From: Palaemon carinicauda
Lineage: Eukaryota > Arthropoda > Malacostraca > Decapoda > Palaemonidae
Direction: 5' to 3'
Length of the DNA: 64,000 bases
Assembly: GCF_036898095.1 (NCBI RefSeq)
Contig: NC_090744.1
Coordinates: 94,925,228 to 94,989,227, forward strand
Under the pieces are notes generated by a model, which saw only the letters and a program-made list of their open reading frames with translations, did no database searches and had not been told where the DNA came from. Both the position numbers and the translations under genes were made by a program. The stretch's first letter is position 1. The number at the start of each line of letters is the position of its first letter. Positions 1 through 11,411 of this stretch are shown here, piece after piece.

Positions 1-242
1 CGCCTCATAATTACAAAAACTCTATCCTAATATTTTAAAGGCACTCCTTGATTGTTAAATCAGAAGTATAACTCCCAATTCTATGTACAGTAAGATATAT
101 CATAAACATTACGAATTGTAAGGGTCATGTCCACAAAAGACAACAAAGCTATCATTATATTGAATGACTCAGCTACTGGAATACCATTGTAGTTTCCACA
201 TATTTCACAGTCTGAGTACCCAAGCCAAATGAATTATCCTTA

Positions 243-930
243 TTTGTTTACAAGACCACGCTCTCCATTTACTCCAAAGTTATACAGTCCTGCAGCTCTT
301 CTTGTAAAGTAATTGGGAGGTTCTTTAAATGCTTGGAAAACAAAAAATGACAAGATATGTTGAGCAATGGGGGACGGGTAATAAAAATCTAGCTTGGTTT
401 CCTCACCAAACGACCTGGAACTGACATAGTCAACCTAACAGAAGTTTGTGATGCCAGCATACATAAACAGATCATGATGCCAGCGTACATTTGATATATA
501 TTCAAAATATATACTAAATTGAAAATGGAGTAATTACTCAAAAGTCTATAAAATATACAATTCACAAATAATGACACTTGAATAATTACTCCATTTTTAA
601 TTTAGTATATATTTTGAATATAAAGCATATCGAATGTACGCTGGCATCATGAACTTCCGTTTATGTACGCTGGCATCACAAACTTCCGTTTATGTACTCT
701 GCATCACAAACTTCTGGTTGTTGACTATGTTGACAATGTCAGTTCTAGATCGTTTAGTGAAGAAACCAAGCTAATTTTTTTTTTCATAACCTATCCCCCC
801 TTGCTCAACATATCTCGTCATTTTGTACTTTCCCAGCATTCAAAGAACATCCTAATTACTGTACAAGAAGAGGAGAGCTGCAGAACTGCATATTTTGGGA
901 GTAAATGGAGAGGGTGGTCTTGTAAACAAA
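243..930. repeat. Large foldback (imperfect palindrome)
   Basis: Two arms of roughly 300 bp, about 243-540 and 578-930, are inverted copies of each other at roughly 80-85% match by eye. For example TTTGTTTACAAGACCA near 243 returns inverted at the 930 end, and AGCTTGGTTTC near 391 returns inverted near 762. The loop at about 541-577 is short and AT-rich. A 14-mer of the form ATGCCAGCRTACAT sits near 442 and 477 and returns inverted near 636 and 663. No transposase or credible ORF is present. It resembles a foldback-type non-autonomous element, but no clear target-site duplication was seen. Confidence 0.7.
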
Positions 931-1252
931 ATACCAAATTACCATACTATCCAAACAGCTTTTAGCAGAAATACTGCTATTCACGTCTTACTTAATTATT
1001 GGCCAATTGAAAAGATTGAATTGCTAAAACTTGCAGATGGCCAGGACAGCCAACTGAAGGTCTGTGATCTATCGTAACTTCTTGAGCACCAACACGTCAT
1101 CAAAATCTTTGGCACAGAAGTTTCAGGCCTATTACTAGGACATATTCTTAATTCAACACAAAAAAAATAATAGAAATAGGACTTTACAGTTTTTGTAATA
1201 ATATAGCTGAATTAAATTCTTTTCCTTTGATATAAAATTTCACATATTTTGT
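931..1252. other. Unassigned AT-rich flank
   Basis: Nothing recognisable between the foldback element and the left end of DIRS copy A. Confidence 0.5.
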
Positions 1253-1451
1253 AAAATGATATTTAATTATAAAATAAATTTTTGAATATACTTACCCGGT
1301 GAATATATAATAGCTGCAACTCTGTTGCTCGACAGACACATACATAAAAAACTCGCGAGCGATCGCTATGCAGGTTGCGGGTGTGCCCACCAACGCCAAC
1401 TGTCGGCCAGATACCACTCTCGGATGTAAACAAAACCTTCAATTTCTTCTC
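1253..1451. repeat. Left inverted terminal repeat, copy A
   Basis: From CCGGTGAATATATAA (about 1294) to TTTCTTCTC (1451) it is the near-exact reverse complement of 8399-8556. The outermost 40 bp differ between the two ends (CTTACCCGG here, CTTAGCCGG at the other end). The copy-specific tract ACACATACATAAAAAACTCG is present in both repeats of this copy. Confidence 0.85.
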
Positions 1452-1495
1452 ATCCCACTGCGTCTCTATTGGGGAGGAAGGGAGGGTCATTTAAT

Positions 1496-1895
1496 TTATA
1501 TATTCACCGGGTAAGTATATTCAAAAATTTATTTTATAATTAACCCTTTTACCCCCAAAGGACGTACTGGTACGTTTCACAAAAGCCATCCCTTTACCCC
1601 CATGGACGTACCGGTACGTCCATGCAAAAAAATGCTATAAAAATTTATTTTTTCATATTTTTGATAATTTTTTAAGAAAATTCAGGCATTTTCCAAGAGA
1701 ATGAGACCAACCTGACCTCTCTATGACAAAAATTAAGGCTGTTAGAGCAATTTAAAGAAAATATGCTGCAAAATGTGCTGGGGATAAAATAACCCCTTGG
1801 GGGTTAAGGGTTGGAAATTTCCAAAGAGCCTGGGGGTAAAAGGGTTAAAATATCATTTTTAAATATTTAACTTAGCCGGTGAATATATAATAGCT
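1496..1895. repeat. Internal complementary region of copy A, split by a MITE
   Basis: The 1496-1539 part is the reverse complement of the left end and 1849-1895 is the reverse complement of the right end of copy A. In copies B and C the two halves are contiguous; here they are separated by the TTAA-flanked element at 1544-1844. Confidence 0.85.
1544..1844. mobile_element. piggyBac-like MITE (TTAA target)
   Basis: A 301-bp non-coding element with terminal inverted repeats CCCTTTTACCCCC / GGGGGTAAAAGGG, flanked on both sides by TTAA (1540-1543 and 1845-1848). TTAA duplication and termini beginning CCC are typical of the piggyBac superfamily. Internally it has the palindromic motif GGACGTACCGGTACGTCC. 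A copy of the same length lies at 31585-31885. It has no transposase and would depend on one in trans. Confidence 0.85.
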
Positions 1896-2296
1896 GATTC
1901 ACACCCAAGGAGGTGGGTAGAGACCAGAGTTAATTATGTTTACAGCGTATAAGCTAAGAGTTTTTTTCATTTTGGCAGTTATCAATATAACAAAACCAAA
2001 ATAAATAGGTACCTGGTGAGGAAGTTGACTTAGACGATTACTCTGCCTTGTAAGTCTGTCTTCCTCACGGAGCCCAGCGATCCTCTTAGGATGCTGACAG
2101 ACTCCCAGGAGCTGAAGTATCAAGGGCTGCAACCCATACAACAGGACCTCATCAAACCCCTAATCTGGGCGCTCTCAAGAAATGACTTTGACCACCCGCC
2201 AAATCAATCAGGATGCGAAAGGCTTCTTAGCCTTCCGAACAACCCATAAAACAATATTAAAAACATTTCAAGAGACAGATTAAAAGGATATTGGAA

Positions 2297-3473
2297 TTAG
2301 GGAAGTGTAGTGGTAGAACCCTCACCCACTACTGCACTCGCTGCAACGAATGGACCCAGTGTGTAGCAGTCCTCGTAAAGAGTCTGGACATCTTTTAAGT
2401 AAAATGACGCGAACACTGACTTGTTTCTCCAAGAAGTCGCGTCCATAATACTTTGCAGAGATTTATTTTGCTTAAAGGCCACGGAGGTTGCTATATCTTT
2501 AACTTCGTGCGTCTTAACCTTAAGCAAACATCGGTCTTTCTCATTCAAGTGAGAATGAGCTTCTCGTATTAAAAAAAATCTGATAAAATATGACAAAGAA
2601 TTCTTTGACATAGGCAATGAAGGTTTCTTAACTGAGCACCATAATGCCTCAGATTTCCCTCGTAAAGACTTAGTACGAGCTAAATCGAACTTAAGAGCTC
2701 TAACAGGACATAATACTCTTTCCAGTTCGTTGCCTACGATCTCTGATAAGCTAGGAATATCAAAAGATTTAGGCCAAGGACGAGAAGGCAGTTCATTTTT
2801 GGCCAGGAAACCAAGTTGAAGTGAACAAGTGGCTTTTTTCTGTAGAAAAGCCGATGTTCTTACTGAAGGCATGAAGTTCACTGACCCTTTTAGCCGAAGC
2901 CAAGCACACTAGGAAAAGTGTCTTGAGGGTGAGATCCTTCAGGGAGGCTGAATGTAATGGCTCAAACCTGTCTGACATGAGGAACCTTAGGACCACGTCT
3001 AAGTTCCATCCAGGAGTTGCCAAACGACGTTCCTTAGAGGTCTCGAAAGACTTAAGGAGATCTTGGAGATCTTTATTGTTGGAAAGATCTAAGCCTCTAT
3101 GTCGAAAGACCGAAGCCAACATGCTCCTGTAGCCCTTAATCGTGGGAGCTGAAAGGGAGCGAACCTTTCTCAGATGTAAAAGAAAATCTGCGATTTGGGC
3201 TACAGAGGTACTGGACGAGGACACAGATGCTGACTTGCACCAGTCTCGAAAGACTTCCCACTTCGACTGGTATACTCTAATGGTAGAAGCTCTCCTAGCT
3301 CTTGCAATCGCACTGACTGCCTCCTTCGAAAAACCTCTAGCTCTTGAGAGTCTTTCGATAGTGTGAAGGAAGTCAGACGAAGAGCGGGGAGACTTTGATG
3401 GACATTCTTTACGTGGGGCTGACGTAACAGATCTACCCTTAGAGGAAGACTTCTTGGAAAGTCTACCAGCCAT
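2297..3473 (-). pseudogene. Tyrosine recombinase remnant, copy A
   Basis: Would encode the DIRS tyrosine recombinase that inserts the circular DNA intermediate. The N-terminal part up to the first catalytic arginine (context ASAKRVSELHAF) is in one frame and the C-terminal part with H-x-x-R (THEVKDIATS), the W region and the tyrosine (FYLKDV) is in another; the break is at about 2793-2881 beside a T-rich run. The start at 3473 is the first Met that matches the start proposed for copies B and C. One extra residue sits in FIRFFLIREA where copy B has FIRFLIREA. Clearly homologous to the recombinase genes of copies B and C; not functional as it stands. Confidence 0.8.
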
Positions 3474-3636
3474 TGAAGTACCTCGGTGAACCACTCTCTC
3501 GCGGGCCAGAGGGTAGCAACCAACGTCAACCTTGTCCCTCCGTGAGAGGCGAACTTCTGCAGTACCTTGTTGACTATCTTGAATGGTGGGAATGCATATA
3601 AGTCCATAAAAGACCAATCCAGTAGAAACGCATCTA

Positions 3637-3798
3637 CAGTGAACCCTCGCTACTTCGCGGTTCGACCATCGCGGATTCACCACTTCGCGGATTTTTTCCA
3701 TAACCCATATATATACAGTAATATATATATATATGTATGCATGTATTTATGTATATATGTAGGTATGTATATGTGTATGCATATAAATATATATATAT

Positions 3799-3880
<82 letters not shown>

Positions 3881-4282
3881 TAAACTAGGAAGATGTGATG
3901 TAGTTCTAAGGGAAAAGTATGGGAAATATGTCTGGGTAATAAGCAAAGCTCTACCTCCAGTTTGTTTCTTCATTATGATCATTATGAAACAAAACATTGG
4001 TTGCCAATTTTTATCGTGCTTTTTAGCGTGTTTAGGAAATGCATGATATAAAATCACCTTTAATATTTGTGCCTGTTTTAGTTTAGGGTACTGTAGTACA
4101 TGCATTAAGTGTTCTGTACATTAAAGGGTAGTTTGTTAACAGAACTACGTACAAGGGAAGGTTTTAAAAGTCTGAATATACATGTTGAATAAATAGGTAA
4201 ATATGGTGTCACTACTTCGCGGATTTTCACCTATCGCGGCCGCGACTGGAACCTATCTACCGCGATAAACGAGGGTTCACTG
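3637..4282. mobile_element. Tigger/pogo-like MITE inside copy A
   Basis: Flanked by TA on both sides (3635-3636 and 4283-4284); ends CAGTGAACCCTCG and CGAGGGTTCACTG are inverted repeats. The interior carries a long (TA)n/(CA)n microsatellite at about 3720-3880 and no transposase. Removing it restores the match of copy A to copy C, so it is a clean insertion into the region after RNase H. The 1.8-kb element at 41092-42909 has the same ends and the same right 350 bp, so this one looks like an internally deleted form. TA duplication and the CAG start suit the Tc1/mariner-pogo group; the exact family is inferred. Confidence 0.8.
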
Positions 4283-5501
4283 TATGTAGATTGCTTCTGT
4301 ATCTAGGACTGGAGAGCAAAAGATTGGTAACCTTTTGGTCAACGAGGAGGCAAAGAGGTCTATGGTTGGTTGACCCCAAGAAGCCCAAAGACTCTTGCCC
4401 ACGTCCTTGTGGAGGGTCCATTCCGTGGGTATCACCTGACCCCTCCGACTGAGACAGTCTGCCAAGACGTTCAAGTCCCCCTGGATGAATCTCGTCAACA
4501 GGGAGATGCCTCGAATTCTAGACCATAAGAGAAGGTCCCTTGCGATCTCGAGCAGCGTGAAGGAGTGTGTGCCTCCTTGCTTGGAGATGTACGCCAAAGT
4601 TGTGGTGTTGTCTGAGTTGACCTCTACCACTTAGTTTTGAAGACGCTTCCTAATATCATCAAGGCCAAGTGGACTGCTAATAGCTCCTTGCCGTTGATGT
4701 GCATGCTCTTCTGACTTGAGGTCCACAGACCAGCGCATTCCCGACCGTCCAGGGTCGCACCCAACCCAAACCCGACGCGTCTGAGGACAACACGTGGTTT
4801 GGGTTCTTGACTGCTAGGGATAGTCCCTCTCTCAGACTGATATTGCTGTCCCACCATTTCAGGCATGCCTTTATTGGTTCGGAGACTGGGAATGATACCG
4901 TCTCTAATGTCTTGTCCTAGTTCCAGTGAGAGGCTAGATGGAACCGGAGAGGCAGAAGGGGTAGTCTCCCTAGTGAGACAAACTGCTCCAGGGATGAGAG
5001 AGTCCCTACGAAACTGTTCCAACTCCTGACTGAATAGACGTTTTCTTTTCAGCATTAGTTGGACTTCGAGCAGGGCTTGACTGCGAATCTCCATCCCCAA
5101 AAATAGAATAATCTGGGATGGGATCAGTTGGGACTTTTAGGTTGACCACAAGTCCCAACTCCCTGGCCAGACTCAACGTCCAATGTAGATCCTGCAGACA
5201 GTGAAGGCTGGACGATGCTCTGAGAAGCCAGTCGTCCAAGTACAGGGAGGCTCGTATCCCCGATAGCTCGAAACTGGTACCCCACATTCTTGTAAACAAA
5301 CCTCAGAAACGGTTGGGAATCCGGGTGTATAGGAATGTGGAAGTATGCCTCCTGAAGGTCGAGAGAGACCATCCAGTCGCCTTCCATAAATGCTGTCAAG
5401 ACAGCCTGGAAGACTTCATCGTGAAGTTTGTCTTGACAATGAACACTTTGAGCGCACTTGCCTCTTACGTACTCCTGCAGTGAACATGGCTGCCAAATCA
5501 T
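4283..5501 (-). pseudogene. Reverse transcriptase/RNase H remnant, copy A
   Basis: From right to left it contains the RT palm motif A (GDWMVSLDLQEAYFHIPI), a YLDDWLL catalytic box, then RNase H remains including VEVNSDNTTTLAYI and DLNVLADCLSR. The frame breaks between RFVYKNVGYQFRA and ASLYLDDWLL because about 80 bp present in copy B (RT motif B region) are missing, exactly as in copy C. RNase H is further broken by a frameshift near 4624 (its front part is read at 4624-5100) and the Tigger-like insertion cuts the downstream part. RT finger motifs (VPK..., RPVLDL...) are absent in this family. Inactive. Confidence 0.8.
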
Positions 5502-7182
5502 GGAGCCATCCCTGAGGGACTTGTTCCTGCAGAGAACGTGGCTGTCAGATCATTGGAGCCATCACTGAAAGCCTTGTTTATGCATGACATAATTGTACAG
5601 CAAAACTTCAAAGGCTCGAAAACAGCTGTGAAGTTGACCTGTAAAATCTTGGAGCGTCTCATGGCCAGGCGCCAGGGAGAGTCTATGAGGTTTGAGAAGA
5701 CTATCTGGGCAGAGGCAGGAACTCCCAAGCCGAGAACCTCTCTTGTGTCATATCAGACTCTCGCTCTATAAGTCAGTTTAAAAGAAGGGAAAGCAAAGGC
5801 TGTATCCCCCAAACTCCTCCTGGTGATAAACCAGTCGCCTAGCAAACGTAAAGCTCTCTAGGAGAGCGAGAGAGCACTAGCTTATAAAAACAACGGCTTC
5901 GAAGTAGCTAGGCCTAGTGTAAGTTCTGACGTTTAGGCGAACGAGGAGCAGCAGTTACAAAAAGATCCGGACAAAGATCCTTAAAAATCAGCATGATTTA
6001 TTTAAAGTCCATAGAGGGCTAAGCAGCTTTAGGCTCCTCTCCGTCTGACAGAGTCCTCAAGGGAATATCAGTAGGAGGGGGAACAGCAACTTCCTCATCT
6101 GAAGGAACCTTGTCCGATAATAGCTGAGTCTCAAGCAAGGGAGAGACCTACCGTGGTGGCAATCCTTTACAAGCAGAGTCCACACGCAACGTCATGTAAC
6201 TGCTTGACAGTCTGTGAACTGTCAACAACAACAGGTGCGAGAGGCCAGGACGCAAGGTCATGTAACTGCTTGACAGTCTGTGAACTGTCAACAACAACAG
6301 GTGCGTGAGGACGCACAGCGTCCACTCGAGACTGCTTTGACCGCCTAGACTGAGCAGTCAAAACAACTCTAGAATGCGGAGGTTGACGCTCAGCGTCTAA
6401 ACAAGTCAACTCCGATTGTTAGCGAACGTCCTGAACATCAACAGGAGCATCAGCAAGTGGCCTAACGTCCAAATGTGGCTGAAAATCCACACGAGACCGC
6501 ATCGAGTGTGGTTCTAAACAACCTGACTGACGTGACTTAGCTACGCCAACGTCAACAGGACGCACAAAGGAACGTTAGGGTGGCTGAAAGCCAGGATCTC
6601 GATGAGATAAACGGGTAGGCTCAACGGACTTATCGGCAGAATAGTCTTCCATAAGGGAGGCAAGCTTATTCTGCATGTCTTGCCGTACAACCCATTTAGG
6701 ATCAACGGGAATGGTTGCGGTAAGAGACGAGGGTAACGTTTGTGACCGCAAAACCTTGCCAACAAAAAGACTCTCGGAGTCTGTGTTACGCTTTTGTTAG
6801 GCGGCGAGCAGTCTTCCGATGACTGCATAGGGTCAGAGCTGTCCTAATGGCTACAACCAGGACGCTGGACCTGTCTTGAAAGGACTGACTTTCGCTTAAG
6901 GGCCTCGAAACCTTGTTTCAGGTTTCTTATGCGAAAAGCCTTCGGATGACGAGGAGAAAAACGTCTCTCTCGCCTTATGGTAGGGGTGATCTTGGTAAGA
7001 TACACCCGATACCATAGAGGGAACGTCTGTTCGCTGATCAAGGCCTCTCGAACCCATAAGTCGTACGACATTACTTCTCCCCTGGGCTTGGGAGCTTGCA
7101 AGAGGTCCCGGACTAGGCGAACGACAGGCACGAACAGACGAACCCTCGGTCGCAACACTGATAACACTATGCGCAATATCAC
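5502..7182 (-). pseudogene. Gag-like ORF1 remnant, copy A
   Basis: Upstream of RT in element orientation. Several short frames hold pieces alignable to copies B and C: a C-terminal block with GVPASAQIVFSNLIDSPWR and CTIMSCINKAFSDGSNDL, a Ser/Pro-rich middle, and an N-terminal block. A 66-bp tandem duplication (near 6190 and 6256, repeat unit containing GTCATGTAACTGC) is shared with copy C. A 53-bp tandem duplication near 5480-5560 is shared by all three copies. Assigned Gag-like by position only; there are no zinc knuckles. Confidence 0.55.
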
Positions 7183-8398
7183 TTTATCACTACGATTTTC
7201 TGTTTTGCACTTATTTCACTGAAATCGAAACTTTTACTGATTTCTACCTGAAGCACGCAATTCTACCCTCATCAAAAGGTAGTAATTGCGAAATCAGTCG
7301 TATAATGCAAGCACATTAATACCAGCAAAAAACAGTAAACATATTTTAAGATAAAAAATTCAGTGGCTGGGAAAGAGACTAAACACTAGTTCATTCAAAA
7401 CTACGTTTTCAATCTCTCACCGTACATTGCCTGGGGACGAGAATAAAAAACTAAAAACGTTTTATCCTTTCTCCCCGTACAGAGACTAGGGACGAGAGTA
7501 ACTCGAGAACAACGTTACCCGCTTGAACGGAACGTTTTCTCTCCTCTCTCTCCCTCCGTCTCTATCTTTCTCTCTCTCTCTCTCTTGATTTCGCACCTAA
7601 GAGAAGAGCCCACTTACGTTTCGTCAAAAAAACATGTTATTTGACCAAAGGAAAAAACTGAAAGGTTTTTCAATTAAAAAGTTCCTTTAAAATAGAATTT
7701 AAAACATTTAAGCTTTGAAAGAAGAATGAACAAAACGTCAGAATCGATTTACTCTTTCTGCAAAGTGAAACCGTGATACTCTCTCTCTCTATCGTAACGA
7801 TAGAGCGCAAACTGCGTAGCATAAATAAACTAAACGTTAGTTCATCTTTGAAACAGTACGAAGACTATTCAAAGAAAATCTTTCATAAAATATCTATTAA
7901 AAAATATTCATTTTAAAAGTTTTAAATCATTAGCTCTTTAAAAGCTATTTACGATTGAAAGGGCTCAACGTTGTTTAACTTCGGTTTCCAAGTAAGGACC
8001 GCCTACTCTCAGGAAAGGTCGCATATAAACAAATCATTAAAATTTATTTTTATGTTTATTATAAATGGAAAGTTAATCGAAGAGGCCTAAAAAAGGCGGT
8101 GAGATATAAAATATATAGAGGAAAATCTATAATTAATTTATAACGTGATAAGATAATTGCTAAAAGCCTAAACACACTTCCGTCTAAGGGAAGGGTCGGC
8201 CATTTAAAAGTCAAAGAAAGTCCATACTCTCTTTGTTATCAAAAATTAAATCTATCCAAAAACGAGTTCAAGGATTTATTTGAAGAAAAACACCTGTACT
8301 GCGAAAGCTCAAACCAAATTAAAGTACTTCACCAAATATGATGGGAAAAACTCCAGGTTCAACAGCGAGTAAAAGTACGTCTTGTCGACACGTCGACA
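7183..8398 (-). other. 5' leader of copy A
   Basis: Non-coding region between the right inverted repeat and the first Gag-like frame. It holds a CT-rich tract (about 7535-7590) and TCGTAACGATAGAGCGCAAA near 7793, all conserved in the leaders of copies B and C. Probably the untranslated leader of the element RNA. Confidence 0.5.
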
Positions 8399-8574
8399 GA
8401 GAAGAAATTGAAGGTTTTGTTTACATCCGAGAGTGGTATCTGGCCGACAGTTGGCGTTGGTGGGCACACCCGCAACCTGCATAGCGATCGCTCGCGAGTT
8501 TTTTATGTATGTGTCTGTCGAGCAACAGAGTTGCAGCTTATATATATTCACCGGCTAAGTTAAATATTTAAAAA
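8399..8574. repeat. Right inverted terminal repeat, copy A
   Basis: Reverse complement of 1294-1451 apart from the outer 40 bp. This is the 5' end of the element in coding orientation. Confidence 0.85.
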
Positions 8575-9689
8575 TTCTTATACACATGAATGAGAAAAAA
8601 TGGTAGTACAGTACTGTAACTCGGCGTAAAATACATTCAATGGCACCGAAGGCAGTAGAAATACCCAAACAGAATAAATGCCTATTGGCACTGATTACCA
8701 ATGTTTTCAATAAAAACAAATAAAAAGTTATGTACCTGAAAATGCAATGAAGTCAAATACAGCAGGGAAACTAGGGTGAAAAAATTGACCTTAAAGTGTC
8801 CATAGGAATAGGAAAAAAAATTACTGCTGGATTATTGATAAGTGTATAGTATTCCATTAGCACAAAATCTGCATAAACAGTTAAAACTAGAAATATTTTA
8901 CCTTATTTAGCTCCACACGAATAATCAAATCCATAAATGTTAAACCCGCAAATGGTAGGGACCTACTGTATAAGACCTGCACTCTGGTATGCAGCACGCC
9001 ATGGGTGAGATCATTAAAGTGTGTTATTATAGACCACCGAGATTCATGGATGGAATAGCATCTAGTTACTAATGAATAAATTATCAGAATTTGCACACAT
9101 GAAGTAGTGATGGCCACCTCTACATATGATGAGAAATGTGCAATAAAAAGCAATGAAGGAAAAATACATACCCTCACTGAGTAATAAGGAGCTTATAAAC
9201 CTTCATTGTTTATCTGATTACAAAGAAGGAAAATCTGAAATGTCATAAAAAAAAACATTTTTTTTACTCCACCACATGAGTTTTTAGTTTTTTTAAATTA
9301 ACAAGCTAAATCTAGCGTAAGCTCTCCTTCCTATTCCTACTGTAGTCAAGTCAAATATATGCACCCTAAACAACTTTTTTTAAGCTTTTATCAAAACCCA
9401 CCATTGGAAATGTCAAAAATACATACTGATAGAGAATGAAATAATGCAAGGGATACCTGATATGAAGCTAAAACCATTAACAGGCAAACACCAAGAATGT
9501 TTACTATGCTGCAAAGTTTGTGTTAGTAAATCATGAGAGATTTTTAAAGATGGCCTGGTCTCCAGCACACCTGCACTTGAGTTTTATGGTCTCATTAAAA
9601 AGCTTATTGATTAATAGGATTATTGATCTTCATTAATGTAAACAAATATACAGTACAGTATAGATTAATTAAATGCTTCATAAATAAAA
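8575..9689. other. Unassigned AT-rich flank
   Basis: No credible coding region, splice-flanked exon or recognisable repeat seen. Confidence 0.4.
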
Positions 9690-9985
9690 AAAGGGATTTT
9701 GACGAAGGAAAAATCTATTTCTGGGAAGAGACCTGTGACGCCCGGTGAAAGAAGTCCTTCTTTACACTTTTCTAATATAAATCTTCCAAATATACTAGAG
9801 AAAGATAAAAGCATGGAATGCAGAGGTTACTACCCTCGCGCGAGCACCTTGTGGGTGTCGTGTATATAACAGGGGCGTGTGAAAACCACTATTCACAGGC
9901 TGTCTTCCATTTAGATAATTCCTCCATCAAAGGGAAGGGCCATAACAGGCCCTAGAGAACTCAGTTGGCCCACGCCACTGACACC
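9690..9985. mobile_element. Solo terminus of a family-2-like DIRS element
   Basis: Begins AAAGGGATTTTGACGAAGG followed by AAAAATCTATTTCTGGG and ACCTGTGACGCCC, the same order of motifs as the left ends of copies D (34857) and E (63382). After about 75 bp it diverges from D and E (for example CTACCCTCGCGCGAGCACC), so it is a related subfamily. No coding region or second terminus follows, so only the end was retained. Confidence 0.65.
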
Positions 9986-10130
9986 TACCACGATCACCCG
10001 TTTATCAGAGTAACTTATGATGGCCACTGTACATTGTATTGTATACTGTACCTTGTCCAGCTAATATTAGCCCAGTGAAAGATGACAACCAACCACATTG
10101 AAATCAATATCTTCTTTCCCACTATTATCC

Positions 10131-10482
10131 TTACATTAAAGGGTTGGTTCTATCAATGGTATCCTCTTCCAACAAACCTCTTCCCTCCATATCATCATTC
10201 ACCTTATCTCGCCATCTAATTCTCTCCGTCTTGATCCACCCTACAAGTTCCTCCCAAGCTCTCCTCACTTTCCCTACCATCCATACTCCGCACGTGTCCA
10301 CACTGTCTGAATTGTGACACACTTATGAACAATGTAATCTTTACTGCACCTGCCAATCTTTTTATTTCATGATTTTCCAATTTTTTAAGCAGTGATATTC
10401 CCATAATCCACCTGAGCATTCTCATTTCTGTTCTGTTAAGTTTTGCTTCCTCTCTTTGTCTTAGCTCATGTATCCAATCCAT
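10131..10482 (-). pseudogene. RTE-type LINE C-terminal fragment
   Basis: Minus-strand frames give LNRTEMRMLRWIMGISLL followed by KLENHEIKRLAG and, in another frame, a piece with a WRDKVNDDMEGRG motif. These match the region after the RT domain in RTE-clade LINE proteins of arthropods (MRMLRWIMGIS...). Both ends are missing and the frame shifts near 10310. A dead 5'- and 3'-truncated insertion. Confidence 0.7.
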
Positions 10483-10947
10483 ACATTTACACTGATCTTA
10501 TTACTGTTATAGATCGACTTTTAGTTTGACTGGCATTTTTTCTCACATACTACTCCTGCTACCTCCCTCCACTCCCATCATAAAAAACTTTAAAAATTAT
10601 ACATAGCGTAGAAGTTGGCATGGAAAGGGGTTTGCCTCATAGAAAGAAAAGCTATAAAATAAATTTAATGATTTGTATTAATGCAAGAAAAAAGAAAATA
10701 TTTTTGTAGATCTTAACTTAGAGTGGTCTACCAGAAACAATAAGATGAAAATCTCTCATATTTCACTTAAATATTTACTGTAAATCAAGTACAGTAAATA
10801 TACTGTATTTTGGCACACCTCAGATCAATTTTATGAAAATGTAGGAACTAGCTATAAAGTACAACAGACGGATGTCCCTATAATTTTACCACTTCCATAT
10901 TTTTTTCATTTCGGTTGATATTTCTTTTGATGTCATGTGAACCATAG

Positions 10948-11411
10948 TTGGGCCCATTAACATTCACTGCAGGAGAGGGTCAAGCTATTAATATTGTAGT
11001 CAATGAATTACAGTTAGGGATGGGACTTTCTAGAAAGACAGTATCCAAATATGGCCACAATCAGACATATTCTGGAAAGTTTCAGAAAATTGGAAGTTTT
11101 GCTAGGACAGAAAACTCCAAGACTTCAAAATGTTTGCTGGACTCACTAATGAACTCAAAAAGATATTTGTAACACATGAACCCCTAATGAGGACACAATG
11201 CTTAAGGATTTTGACAGGTCTATTTGAAATGCAGATTTTGAAATCCTGTGCTAAGGACGATGAGGATGTAAAACGTGTTTTTCAAAACACCACTCAGCAT
11301 GCTGAAAACCACCCTGGCTTGTTGGATAAATTATTAAGCAAAACCACATTTTCACTATCCAAGCAGAATGTGACTGGCCCCTGTCCTTCATTTGCATCCA
11401 CAGCACTTTAA
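10948..11411 (+). other. Unrecognised ORF pair
   Basis: Two overlapping plus-strand frames of 74 and 93 codons (10948-11172 and 11130-11411), the second beginning MFAGLTNELKKIF and ending PCPSFASTAL. The composition is less AT-driven than neighbouring chance ORFs, and the first frame runs close to the start of the second, which could be one frame with a shift. No domain recognised, no splice borders seen. Could be a degraded transposon or retrocopy gene; could be chance. Confidence 0.25.

Larger units (their letters stand above)
1253..8574 (-). mobile_element. DIRS-type retrotransposon, copy A (family 1)
   Basis: A DIRS-order tyrosine-recombinase retroelement reading right to left, downstream of gcl. 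It has inverted terminal repeats (1253-1451 and 8399-8574), an internal complementary region near the left end, and remains of Gag, reverse transcriptase, RNase H and tyrosine recombinase in that order from right to left. It is 7.3 kb because a 301-bp piggyBac-like MITE and a 646-bp Tigger-like element landed in it; without them it is about 6.4 kb, like copies B and C. No target duplication flanks it and the ends fall in short A runs, as expected for recombinase-mediated insertion. All coding regions are broken. Confidence 0.9.

Noticed and set aside
3567..4105. ORFs with long Tyr-Ile repeats on both strands
   Set aside because: Translation of the (TA)n microsatellite in the Tigger-like MITE.
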